From an uncultured Collinsella sp. (GTDB taxonomy: Bacteria; Actinomycetota; Coriobacteriia; Coriobacteriales; Coriobacteriaceae): a stretch of 15,109 nt of DNA. The stretch is taken from assembly GCA_902470915.1 (NCBI GenBank), contig CABRIB010000049.1, positions 1-15,109 of the forward strand. The letters are read 5' to 3'. The position numbers and the translations under genes were made by a program. Positions 1 to 5,816 of the stretch are shown in pieces. Positions within the stretch are counted from its first letter, which is position 1; every line of letters starts with the position of its first letter. The notes under the pieces were generated by a model. That model had not been told where the DNA came from. It made no database searches and saw only the letters and a list, made by a program, of their open reading frames with translations.

Positions 1-46
1 TACACAAGGAGTATCGTCGGCAGCGTCAGATGTGTATAAGAGACAG
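1..46 (+). other. Illumina Nextera adapter remnant (non-genomic)
   Basis: Bases 14-46 match the 33-base Nextera read-1 transposase adapter, ending in the mosaic end AGATGTGTATAAGAGACAG at 28-46. Bases 6-13 (AAGGAGTA) are the i5 index I remember as S507/N507, and bases 1-5 (TACAC) are the end of the P5 primer. The order P5-index-adapter-insert is exactly that of a sequencing library molecule. True genomic sequence therefore begins at about 47, and any open frame reading through 1-46 is an artefact. Confidence 0.98.
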
Positions 47-49
47 CAT

Positions 50-79
50 CAGAGCAGCGGTCGAACCGCTTTTGCTCTG
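50..79 (+). other. Hairpin upstream of yqeB
   Basis: CAGAGCA (50-56) pairs with TGCTCTG (73-79), and GCGGT (57-61) pairs with ACCGC (65-69) around a CGA loop, with a three-base TTT bulge on the 3' side. There is no T-run after it, so it is not a clear terminator. It lies about 30 bases before the yqeB start and only four bases from the adapter junction, so its full context is lost. It could be a leader structure or the 3' edge of an upstream feature. Confidence 0.4.
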
Positions 80-111
80 CTCAAACCGTAGCACAGGGAG
101 GTGTCCCGGGA

Positions 112-906
112 ATGCTCGTTTATGTTCGCGGCGCCGGCGATATCGCCACGGGCGTCGCTGCCCGTTTGGTGCGCTCCGGCGTGTCGGTCGTTATGGCCGA
201 TATCGCGGTTCCCACGTGCATCCGCCGCACAATTAGTTTTTGCGAGGCCATTCGCCTGGGCGAGGTCGAGGTCGAAGGCATTCGCGCTCGCTTGGCGCAG
301 ACGCCGGCTGAGGCGCTTGAGATTACCGAGGCCGGAGACGTCGCCGTTGTGGTGGACCCTCAGGCCAAGATGCTCGGCGAGCTGAAACCCGCGGCTGTGG
401 TCGACGCGATTTTGGCCAAGCGCAACTTGGGCACCACGCGCGACATGGCGCCTGCCGTCATTGCCGTGGGGCCGGGCTTTACCGCGCCGGTCGATTGCGA
501 CGCCGTGGTCGAGACCATGCGCGGGCATTTTCTCGGCCGTGTCATTACCCAAGGTTCGCCCCAGCCCAACACGGGCGTGCCGGGTATGATCGCCGGCTAT
601 GGCAAGGAACGTGTTATCCACAGCCCCGCTGCCGGTGTGTTTAGGTCCGACCATGCGATCGGCGATATCGTGAGCGCCGGAGACGTGATTGGCTACGCGG
701 GCGATACGCCCATGTGCACGCAGATCGATGGCTGCTTGCGCGGCCTTTTGGCCGACGGCGTTCAGGTGACCGAGGGCTTTAAATGTGCCGACGTCGACCC
801 GCGCGGCGATGCCAGCTATATCAACTATATTTCGGACAAGGCGACGTCGGTCGGCGGCGGCGTGCTCGAGGCGCTCGCCATGCTCACCGGTGTATTCCAG
901 GGATAG
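112..906 (+). CDS. yqeB: YqeB/EF2563-family selenium-dependent molybdenum hydroxylase accessory protein
   Basis: The 264-residue protein looks complete. It opens with a Rossmann-like glycine motif, VRGAGDIATG (residues 4-13), followed by a hydrophobic strand, and has the family's TCIRRTISF segment at about residues 35-43. This family is known from genomes with selenium-dependent molybdenum hydroxylases (xanthine dehydrogenase or purine hydroxylase types) and is thought to help mature their labile-selenium molybdenum cofactor; its reaction is not established. The ATG at 112 has GGGAGGTG (96-103) at a suitable distance. An xdhC-family gene follows after nine bases, which supports a two-gene unit. 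The hydroxylase genes themselves are not in the window and may lie beyond the cut left end. Family assignment is from remembered sequence style. Confidence 0.85.
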   Translation: MLVYVRGAGDIATGVAARLVRSGVSVVMADIAVPTCIRRTISFCEAIRLGEVEVEGIRARLAQTPAEALEITEAGDVAVVVDPQAKMLGELKPAAVVDAILAKRNLGTTRDMAPAVIAVGPGFTAPVDCDAVVETMRGHFLGRVITQGSPQPNTGVPGMIAGYGKERVIHSPAAGVFRSDHAIGDIVSAGDVIGYAGDTPMCTQIDGCLRGLLADGVQVTEGFKCADVDPRGDASYINYISDKATSVGGGVLEALAMLTGVFQG

Positions 907-915
907 GAAATTGCA

Positions 916-1959
916 ATGGAAAAGCTCGATGTGGTGAATGCTGCGCTTGGCGCTCTGAAGGCTGGTAAGACGTGCGAGCTGGTGGTAGTTGCCGGCACGG
1001 CAGGGTCATCGCCGCGCGGCGTGGGCGCCTGGATGGCCGTCTTTGCCGATGGCAGCCAAGCAGGTACCATCGGCGGCGGCAAGATCGAGCTCTTTGCGCT
1101 GAACGAGGCGCGCGAGCTGCTGGCCGGGGGTAAATCGCGTCTGGTCCGCTACACCATGGGCGGCGAGAACTCCGACACCGGCATGATCTGCGGCGGAGCT
1201 ATCTGCCTGTGCTATCTGCACCTGGACGCGACCATGGCACCGTTGTTCCAGTCGGTTGCCGACGTCTTGGCGTATCGACGCATCGGCGACTTCGTCATCG
1301 ACTTTGAACCGTTTATCGCAAACGCGCTCGAGGGCGATGTGGCCGAGTACCATGGCGGGGCATCGCGCCATACCATTGCGGGCTGCCCCGAGCTTTCGCT
1401 GGTGGAGGAGGGGAGTAAGGTCACCTACACCAACGCCGCCTCCGAGATTCCCCCGGCGCACATCGAGACGCTCTGCCCCGAGGGCCTGACCTACATCTTT
1501 GGCTGCGGACACGTGGGCGCTGCGACGGCGCGCGTACTCACGGCGGCGGGCTTTGCCGTTGTGGCGTGCGATGACCGCCCCGGCACGCTGACGCCCGAAT
1601 GGGTGCCCGGTGTCTACGATCGTCGCCTGGTCGATTACAAGAACCTGAGCAAGCAGTGCCCCATCGGCCCGCGCGACTTGGTGGTCGTGGCCACAGCAGG
1701 CCACAAGTCCGATATCGACGTGGTGATTCAGGCCATACGCGCTAAACCCGCCTATCTGGGCTGCTTGGGCTCGCGCCGCAAGACGGCCTTTGTGCGCGCC
1801 CGTTTGGAGCAGGAGGGCTTTACGCAGGACCAGATCGACGAGCTGCACCTGCCGATCGGCGTTGCCATCGAGGCCGAGGATCCCGAGGAGATCGCCATCT
1901 CCATCGCTGCCGAGATGATTCACCTGCGCCGCACCAAGCTCGTCCCCCGCAAGCGCTAA
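916..1959 (+). CDS. XdhC/CoxI-family molybdenum hydroxylase maturation protein
   Basis: The 347-residue protein has the two XdhC domains. The N-terminal XdhC/CoxI domain shows GSSPRGVGAWM (residues 30-40), GTIGGGKIE (50-58) and the Cys-containing ICGGAICLCY (91-100, Cys92). The C-terminal Rossmann domain opens with YIFGCGHVG (193-201), a GxGxxG nucleotide-type motif, and later has GCLGSRRK. XdhC proteins bind molybdenum cofactor, promote its sulfuration and insert it into xanthine dehydrogenase-type enzymes; beside yqeB a role in the selenium-dependent version is likely. The ATG at 916 is nine bases after the yqeB stop, with only a weak AGG-type ribosome site, suggesting co-translation. No promoter is visible between the two genes. 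The partner hydroxylase is not in view. Confidence 0.9.
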   Translation: MEKLDVVNAALGALKAGKTCELVVVAGTAGSSPRGVGAWMAVFADGSQAGTIGGGKIELFALNEARELLAGGKSRLVRYTMGGENSDTGMICGGAICLCYLHLDATMAPLFQSVADVLAYRRIGDFVIDFEPFIANALEGDVAEYHGGASRHTIAGCPELSLVEEGSKVTYTNAASEIPPAHIETLCPEGLTYIFGCGHVGAATARVLTAAGFAVVACDDRPGTLTPEWVPGVYDRRLVDYKNLSKQCPIGPRDLVVVATAGHKSDIDVVIQAIRAKPAYLGCLGSRRKTAFVRARLEQEGFTQDQIDELHLPIGVAIEAEDPEEIAISIAAEMIHLRRTKLVPRKR

Positions 1960-1976
1960 TCGCATCCCCATACATG

Positions 1977-2043
1977 AGTTGCGGTGAAATACGGACTGTT
2001 AAAGCCTGTTAAGCCGTCAAACGGTCCCTATTTCACCGCAACT
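1977..2043. repeat. Long inverted repeat / hairpin after xdhC
   Basis: The arms 1977-1991 (AGTTGCGGTGAAATA) and 2029-2043 are exact reverse complements. Pairing continues inward to 2000/2020 with one C-C mismatch (1992/2028) and one G-T wobble, giving 24-base arms around a 19-base loop (2001-2019). It lies 17 bases after the xdhC stop, so it may act as that transcript's terminator, but only a short TTTT (2050-2053 region) follows. It could also be a genome-wide intergenic repeat of the REP or small MITE type; one copy cannot tell. Confidence 0.75.
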
Positions 2044-2118
2044 GCCATTTTCCTCCGTCCCCTAGGGATCAATTTGTGCGGGGGAGTTGTGGAGTTGTGC
2101 AGGCAGACGAGGTTTTTC

Positions 2119-2147
2119 TGGAAATACGAACCCAATGCGCGTATAGT
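2119..2147 (+). promoter_or_regulatory. Candidate promoter of the spc-type operon
   Basis: TGGAAA (2119-2124), a 17-base spacer and TATAGT (2142-2147) resemble a sigma-70-type promoter (4/6 and 5/6 matches). It is the best match in the gene-free stretch before rplE and would give a leader of about 130 bases. The rest of 1960-2284 holds the inverted repeat, this promoter and the leader stems described separately; I see no credible gene there. Confidence 0.5.
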
Positions 2148-2166
2148 ACCGATTGTTTTGTCGGCT

Positions 2167-2259
2167 CCTGCTGCGTCGAGTCCAAACCGCAAAATGCCAT
2201 GAGCGGCGCGGATGCAGTCAGGAGGCACGAGGACAACCCACCGTGGCCACGCCCCGTGC
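2167..2259 (+). promoter_or_regulatory. Structured 5' leader of rplE
   Basis: Three stems can be drawn. CCTG (2167-2170) plus CTGCGTC (2171-2177) pair with GATGCAG (2211-2217) plus CAGG (2219-2222), leaving T2218 bulged. A nested stem pairs CCGC (2187-2190) with GCGG (2203-2206). A third pairs GCACG and GG (2225-2232) with CC and CGTGC (2252-2259). A bulged, nested stem just before a ribosomal protein operon is where autoregulatory binding sites are found (S8 acts near rplE in E. coli). That this is such a site is inference. Confidence 0.4.
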
Positions 2260-2284
2260 TTAAAACCCCAAGAAGGAGTGAACA

Positions 2285-2842
2285 ATGGCAGAAGAGAAGT
2301 ATGTGCCGCGTCTGAAGACCAAGTACAACAACGAGGTCAAGCAGCAGCTTCAGGACAAGTTCCAGTACGAGAACGTCATGATGATCCCCAAGTTTGAGAA
2401 GATCGTCGTGAACATGGGTGTCGGCGAGGCCGCTACCGATTCCAAGGCCATCGACGGTGCCGTGCGCGACCTGCGCGCCATCACCGGCCAGCAGCCGATG
2501 ATCACCCGCGCCCGCAAGTCCATCGCTACCTTCCGCCTGCGCGCTGGTATGCCGATCGGCTGCAAGGTTACCCTGCGTGGCGACCGTATGTGGGAGTTCT
2601 TCGATCGTCTGACCTCCGTCGCGATCCCCCGTATCCGCGACTTCCGCGGCATCTCCGCCAAGAGCTTCGACGGCCGTGGTAACTTCTCCATGGGCGTCAC
2701 CGAGCAGCTCATCTTCCCCGAGATCGACTTCGATTCCGTCGATCACCAGCGTGGTATGGACATCACCTTCGTGACCACCGCCAACACCGATGAGGAGGCC
2801 AAGGCCCTTCTGGACGCCTTCGGTTTCCCGTTCAAGAAATAG
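2285..2842 (+). CDS. rplE: 50S ribosomal protein L5
   Basis: The 185-residue protein is full length for bacterial L5, which binds 5S rRNA in the central protuberance of the large subunit. Visible landmarks are KIVVNMGVGEA (39-49), GCKVTLRGD (92-100), RIRDFRGIS (116-124) and GRGNFSMGVTEQ (130-141). The ATG is preceded by AGAAGGAGTG at a good distance. It is the first gene of the spc-type run here; in most bacteria rplN and rplX come directly before it, and they are absent, replaced by a leader and a promoter candidate. The gap to rpsN is 79 bases and contains a hairpin. Confidence 0.98.
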   Translation: MAEEKYVPRLKTKYNNEVKQQLQDKFQYENVMMIPKFEKIVVNMGVGEAATDSKAIDGAVRDLRAITGQQPMITRARKSIATFRLRAGMPIGCKVTLRGDRMWEFFDRLTSVAIPRIRDFRGISAKSFDGRGNFSMGVTEQLIFPEIDFDSVDHQRGMDITFVTTANTDEEAKALLDAFGFPFKK

Positions 2843-2850
2843 GTTCACCT

Positions 2851-2892
2851 GCCCTAAAAGCGCCGTTTCCATAAGGGGACGGCGCTTGGGGC
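2851..2892 (+). other. Intercistronic hairpin between rplE and rpsN
   Basis: AAGCGCCGT (2858-2866) pairs perfectly with ACGGCGCTT (2879-2887), and GCCC (2851-2854) can pair with GGGC (2889-2892) outside an internal loop. There is no T-run, so full termination is unlikely. It may protect the mRNA from 3' decay, mark a processing site or tune read-through. Confidence 0.65.
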
Positions 2893-2921
2893 GAACAATA
2901 CTCTATGTGAGGAGGATATAA

Positions 2922-3107
2922 GTGGCTAAGACATCGATGATCGTCAAGTGCAATCGCAAGCAGAAGTTCTCTACTCGTGAGTACACGCGCTGCCAGCGCT
3001 GCGGCCGTCCGCACTCTGTGTACCGCAAGTTCGGCCTGTGCCGTGTCTGCTTCCGCGAGCTTGCACTCAAGGGCGAGCTTCCCGGCGTTAAGAAGGCCAG
3101 CTGGTAA
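2922..3107 (+). CDS. rpsN: 30S ribosomal protein S14, zinc-binding type (type Z)
   Basis: The 61-residue protein is the short, zinc-containing form of S14, a small-subunit head protein that contacts 16S rRNA. Cys24, Cys27, Cys40 and Cys43 form the CxxC-x12-CxxC zinc ribbon, with the usual RPHSVYRKF and LCRVCFRE stretches around it. The start is GTG at 2922, set by the strong GAGGAGG at 2909-2915. Only the zinc form is encoded here; many genomes also carry a zinc-free paralogue elsewhere for zinc starvation. Confidence 0.97.
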   Translation: MAKTSMIVKCNRKQKFSTREYTRCQRCGRPHSVYRKFGLCRVCFRELALKGELPGVKKASW

Positions 3108-3162
3108 GTCACTACCAGCGTTTCAAGCATCCGTTTGGAACAGGGAAAACGCGCTAGTTAGG

Positions 3163-3185
3163 CTTTGCCGTTAAGGGCGGCGAAG
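3163..3185 (+). other. Hairpin upstream of rpsH
   Basis: CTTTGCCG (3163-3170) pairs with CGGCGAAG (3178-3185), eight pairs with one wobble around a seven-base loop. It lies in the 119-base gap between rpsN and rpsH, about 40 bases before the rpsH start, and lacks a T-run. A processing, stability or S8-related role is possible but unproven. Confidence 0.5.
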
Positions 3186-3226
3186 AACCAAGAGCACGTG
3201 TTCATCAAGAACGAAGGAGAATCTGT

Positions 3227-3625
3227 ATGAACCTTACAGACCCGATCGCAGATATGCTTACGCGCATCCGTAACGCTAACTCTGTGAACAAGGCCACGGT
3301 CTCCATGCCGAGCAGCAAGAAGCTCGTCGAGATCGCTCGTGTTCTGCACGAGGAGGGCTACATCGAGGGCTACGATGTCGAGGACACCGTTCCCCAGAAG
3401 ACTCTGCACATCACGCTTAAGTATGGTCCCAAGAAGGCTAAGGTCATCAACGGCATCCGCCGCATTTCCAAGCCGGGCCTGCGTAAGTACACCGGCGTTG
3501 CCGACATGCCCCGCGTCCGCGGTGGCCTTGGTACCGCCATTATTTCCACCAGCCATGGCGTCATGACCGACCGCGATGCTCGCAAGCACAACGTCGGCGG
3601 CGAGATCATCGCTTACGTCTGGTAA
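3227..3625 (+). CDS. rpsH: 30S ribosomal protein S8
   Basis: The 132-residue protein matches the usual S8 length. It begins with MNLTDPIADMLTRIRNA, has KYGPKKAKVI at about 65-74 and carries the family signature around GTAIISTSHGVMTD (102-115). S8 binds helix 21 of 16S rRNA early in small-subunit assembly and represses the spc operon in E. coli by binding its mRNA. The ATG at 3227 follows GAAGGAGAA at a good distance. Neighbours are rpsN, across a 119-base gap with a hairpin, and rplF 33 bases downstream. Confidence 0.98.
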   Translation: MNLTDPIADMLTRIRNANSVNKATVSMPSSKKLVEIARVLHEEGYIEGYDVEDTVPQKTLHITLKYGPKKAKVINGIRRISKPGLRKYTGVADMPRVRGGLGTAIISTSHGVMTDRDARKHNVGGEIIAYVW

Positions 3626-3658
3626 TTCGCTCGGTAGGTAGAAGGAAAGGAGATCACC

Positions 3659-4195
3659 GTGTCTCGTATCGGTAATAAGCCTGTCCAGATTCCCGCCGGA
3701 GTCGAAGTGGCAGTCAACGGCAACAACGTTGTCGTCAAGGGTCCCAAGGGCCAGCTCGAGCTCGATGTCTTTGAGAAGCTCGCTATCAACGTCGAGGACA
3801 ACGTCCTCACCGTTTCCCGTCCCGACGACGAGCGTGAGACCCGTGCCCGCCACGGCCTCACCCGCGCCCTCATCCACAACATGGTTGTTGGCGTTTCCGA
3901 GGGCTTCGAGAAGAAGCTCGAGCTCGCCGGCGTCGGTTACCGCGTGCAGCAGAAGGGCAAGAACCTCGAGTTCTCCCTGGGCTTCTCGCACCCCGTGATC
4001 GTCGAGGCTCCCGAGGGCATCACCTTCGAGGTTCCCGACAACACCCACGTGAACGTCAAGGGTATCAACAAGCAGCAGGTCGGTCAGATCGCCGCTGAGA
4101 TCCGCGGCCATCGTCCTCCCGAGCCTTACAAGGGCAAGGGTATCCACTACGTTGGCGAGCACATCCGCCGCAAGCTGGGTAAGGCCGCCAAGTAG
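3659..4195 (+). CDS. rplF: 50S ribosomal protein L6
   Basis: The 178-residue protein is full length for L6, which binds 23S rRNA near the factor-binding site. It starts MSRIGNKPVQIP, has two repeated alpha/beta domains and ends with the strongly conserved PEPYKGKGI (154-162) followed by a basic tail. The start codon is GTG at 3659, with AAAGGAGATCACC just before it; no ATG is available near this point. The 75-base gap to rplR contains a perfect hairpin. Confidence 0.98.
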   Translation: MSRIGNKPVQIPAGVEVAVNGNNVVVKGPKGQLELDVFEKLAINVEDNVLTVSRPDDERETRARHGLTRALIHNMVVGVSEGFEKKLELAGVGYRVQQKGKNLEFSLGFSHPVIVEAPEGITFEVPDNTHVNVKGINKQQVGQIAAEIRGHRPPEPYKGKGIHYVGEHIRRKLGKAAK

Positions 4196-4220
4196 TCGTA
4201 ACCGACTCACTCGCATAAGA

Positions 4221-4242
4221 CCAGCACCCCGTCAGGTGCTGG
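4221..4242 (+). other. Perfect hairpin between rplF and rplR
   Basis: CCAGCACC (4221-4228) pairs perfectly with GGTGCTGG (4235-4242) around a six-base loop. A TTTTT run is present 11 bases further on, too distant for a typical intrinsic terminator. It is the third intercistronic hairpin in this operon and may control transcript stability or partial read-through. Confidence 0.6.
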
Positions 4243-4270
4243 CAAGATCAACCTTTTTAGGAGTTTACGT

Positions 4271-4639
4271 ATGAACAAGCATAAGGCGAAGCTGGAAGGC
4301 CTCAAGCGTCGTCAGCGTCGTGTTCGCGGCAAGGTCTCGGGTACCGCCGAGCGTCCGCGTCTTCGCGTGACCCGTACTAACGCCAACATCTATGCCCAGA
4401 TCATCGACGACAGCAAGGGCTCCAGCCTGACGCTCGTCTCTGCCTCGACCCTCGAGGCCGAGTTCAAGGGCACCCACACCTCGAACAAGGAGGCTGCGGA
4501 GAAGGTCGGTCAGCTCGTTGGCAAGCGCGCCATCGAGGCCGGCATCACCAAGGTCGCCTTCGATCGTGGTGGCCGTATCTACCATGGCCGCGTCAAGGCC
4601 CTCGCCGACGGTGCTCGTGCCGCCGGTCTCGAGTTCTAG
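4271..4639 (+). CDS. rplR: 50S ribosomal protein L18
   Basis: The 122-residue protein has the L18 layout: a basic N-terminus (MNKHKAKLEGLKRRQRRVRG), then RPRLRVTRTNANIYAQIID at about residues 28-46, and a C-terminal portion with AFDRGGRIYHGRVKALAD that binds 5S rRNA. Together with L5 it anchors 5S rRNA in the central protuberance. The ATG at 4271 follows TTAGGAGTTTACGT. The stop codon at 4637-4639 lies inside the AGGAGG of rpsE, so translation of the two is probably coupled. Confidence 0.98.
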   Translation: MNKHKAKLEGLKRRQRRVRGKVSGTAERPRLRVTRTNANIYAQIIDDSKGSSLTLVSASTLEAEFKGTHTSNKEAAEKVGQLVGKRAIEAGITKVAFDRGGRIYHGRVKALADGARAAGLEF

Positions 4640-4653
4640 GAGGTATGTAGCAC

Positions 4654-5178
4654 ATGGCTCGTAATCAGAAGCAGCAGCGCGAGGCCTCCGAGTTCGAGGA
4701 GCGCGTCGTTTACATCAACCGCGTGTCGAAGACCGTCAAGGGTGGTCGTCGCATGAGCCTCGTCGCTCTCGTCGTCGTTGGCGACGGCAAGGGCAACGTC
4801 GGCGTTGGCATGGGCAAGTCCGCTGAGGTGCCCCTGGCCATCTCCAAGGCGTCTCTCGATGCCAAGAAGAACATGTTCCACGTGCCGGTGACCGAGCAGG
4901 GCACCATCCCGCACGAGGTTCTCGGCCACTTTGGTGCCGGCCGCATCATCATCAAGCCCGCTGTCGAGGGTACCGGCGTTATCGCCGGCGGCGCCGTGCG
5001 TCCCCTCTTTGAGCTTGCTGGCATCAAGAACGTCCTGTCCAAGTCCCTCGGTACCGACAACGGCCTCAACATCATCAAGGCTGCCGTCGAGGGCCTCAAG
5101 GAGCTCTCCAGCCCTGAGGACGTCGCGGCTCGCCGTGGCCTGACGGTCTCCGAGATGTTCGTCGGTAAGGAGAACTAA
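4654..5178 (+). CDS. rpsE: 30S ribosomal protein S5
   Basis: The 174-residue protein is a typical S5, a small-subunit protein at the mRNA entry and decoding region. The double-stranded RNA-binding-like N-domain carries GGRRMSLVALVVVGDGKG (30-47), followed by NVGVGMGKS, and the C-domain has GTGVIAGGAVR and KSLGTDNGLNI. The ATG at 4654 uses TAGGAGGTATG, which overlaps the rplR stop. rpmD follows after two bases. Confidence 0.98.
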   Translation: MARNQKQQREASEFEERVVYINRVSKTVKGGRRMSLVALVVVGDGKGNVGVGMGKSAEVPLAISKASLDAKKNMFHVPVTEQGTIPHEVLGHFGAGRIIIKPAVEGTGVIAGGAVRPLFELAGIKNVLSKSLGTDNGLNIIKAAVEGLKELSSPEDVAARRGLTVSEMFVGKEN

Positions 5179-5180
5179 GC

Positions 5181-5363
5181 ATGGCTGACACCATCAAGAT
5201 CAAGCAGGTCCGCAGCACCAACGGTTGCAAGCAGGACCAGGTCCGTACTGTCCGTGCCCTCGGTCTCCACAGGATCCGCGAGGTTCGCGAGATTGCTGAC
5301 AACGAGTCCGTCCGCGGCATGATCTTCAAGGTCAAGCACCTTGTCGAGATTGTAGAGGAGTAG
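5181..5363 (+). CDS. rpmD: 50S ribosomal protein L30
   Basis: The 60-residue protein matches bacterial L30 in length and pattern: a first strand with IKIKQVRSTNG, then LGLHRIREVREIADNESVRGM and a hydrophobic final strand with VKHLVEIV. It sits in the large subunit. The ATG is two bases after the rpsE stop, with TAAGGAGAAC inside the end of rpsE as its ribosome site, and rplO begins three bases after its stop, so rpsE-rpmD-rplO is tightly coupled. Confidence 0.97.
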   Translation: MADTIKIKQVRSTNGCKQDQVRTVRALGLHRIREVREIADNESVRGMIFKVKHLVEIVEE

Positions 5364-5366
5364 CAA

Positions 5367-5816
5367 ATGCAGCTTCACGATCTTACTCCCGCGCCCGGTT
5401 CCACCAAGAACCGTAAGCGCGTCGGCCGTGGCAATTCTTCGGGTCACGGCACCACTTCTGGCCGCGGCCAGAAGGGCCAGGGTTCCCGCTCTGGCGGCAC
5501 CAAGGGTGCCGGCTTCGAGGGTGGCCAGACTCCGCTGGCTATGCGCCTGCCCAAGCTTCCGGGCTTCCGCAACCCCCGTCGTATCGAGTACACCGCTGTT
5601 AACGTTGAGCGTCTCGAGCGTAAGTTCGAGGATGGCGCTGTGATCGACGGTGCCGCTCTTAAGGCCGCTCGCATCACCAAGAGCGAGTTCGAGCCCGTCA
5701 AGGTGCTCGGCAATGGTGAGCTCACCAAGAAGTTCACGGTCAAGGTCGACAAGGTCAGCGCTTCTGCGCAGGCCAAGATCGAGGCCGCCGGCGGAAAGGT
5801 CGAGCTGCCGTGCTAA
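5367..5816 (+). CDS. rplO: 50S ribosomal protein L15
   Basis: The 149-residue protein has the L15 hallmarks: an N-terminal MQLHDLTPAPGS, then a glycine/arginine-rich extended tail (GRGNSSGHGTTSGRGQKGQ, about 21-39) that threads into 23S rRNA, followed by QTPLAMRLPKLPGF and a globular C-terminus. It is a late-assembly protein of the large subunit. The ATG at 5367 has GAGGAG inside the end of rpmD. Its 3' end overlaps the secY start by seven bases. Confidence 0.98.
   Translation: MQLHDLTPAPGSTKNRKRVGRGNSSGHGTTSGRGQKGQGSRSGGTKGAGFEGGQTPLAMRLPKLPGFRNPRRIEYTAVNVERLERKFEDGAVIDGAALKAARITKSEFEPVKVLGNGELTKKFTVKVDKVSASAQAKIEAAGGKVELPC

Noticed and set aside
50..79. A SECIS-like element for selenocysteine insertion because of the neighbouring selenium-related genes
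   Set aside because: No in-frame TGA is nearby, and selenium-dependent molybdenum hydroxylases use a labile selenium ligand rather than selenocysteine.
1006..1971. A 321-codon antisense frame in xdhC
   Set aside because: The sense strand encodes a clear XdhC protein with both domain motifs; the antisense product has none.
1984..2202. A 72-codon frame through the gap before rplE
   Set aside because: It reads through the inverted repeat and the promoter candidate, has no ribosome site and no plausible domain; I also looked here for a remnant of rplX and saw none.
3158..4216. A 352-codon antisense frame across rpsH and rplF
   Set aside because: It covers two unmistakable ribosomal protein genes and shows no recognisable domain.
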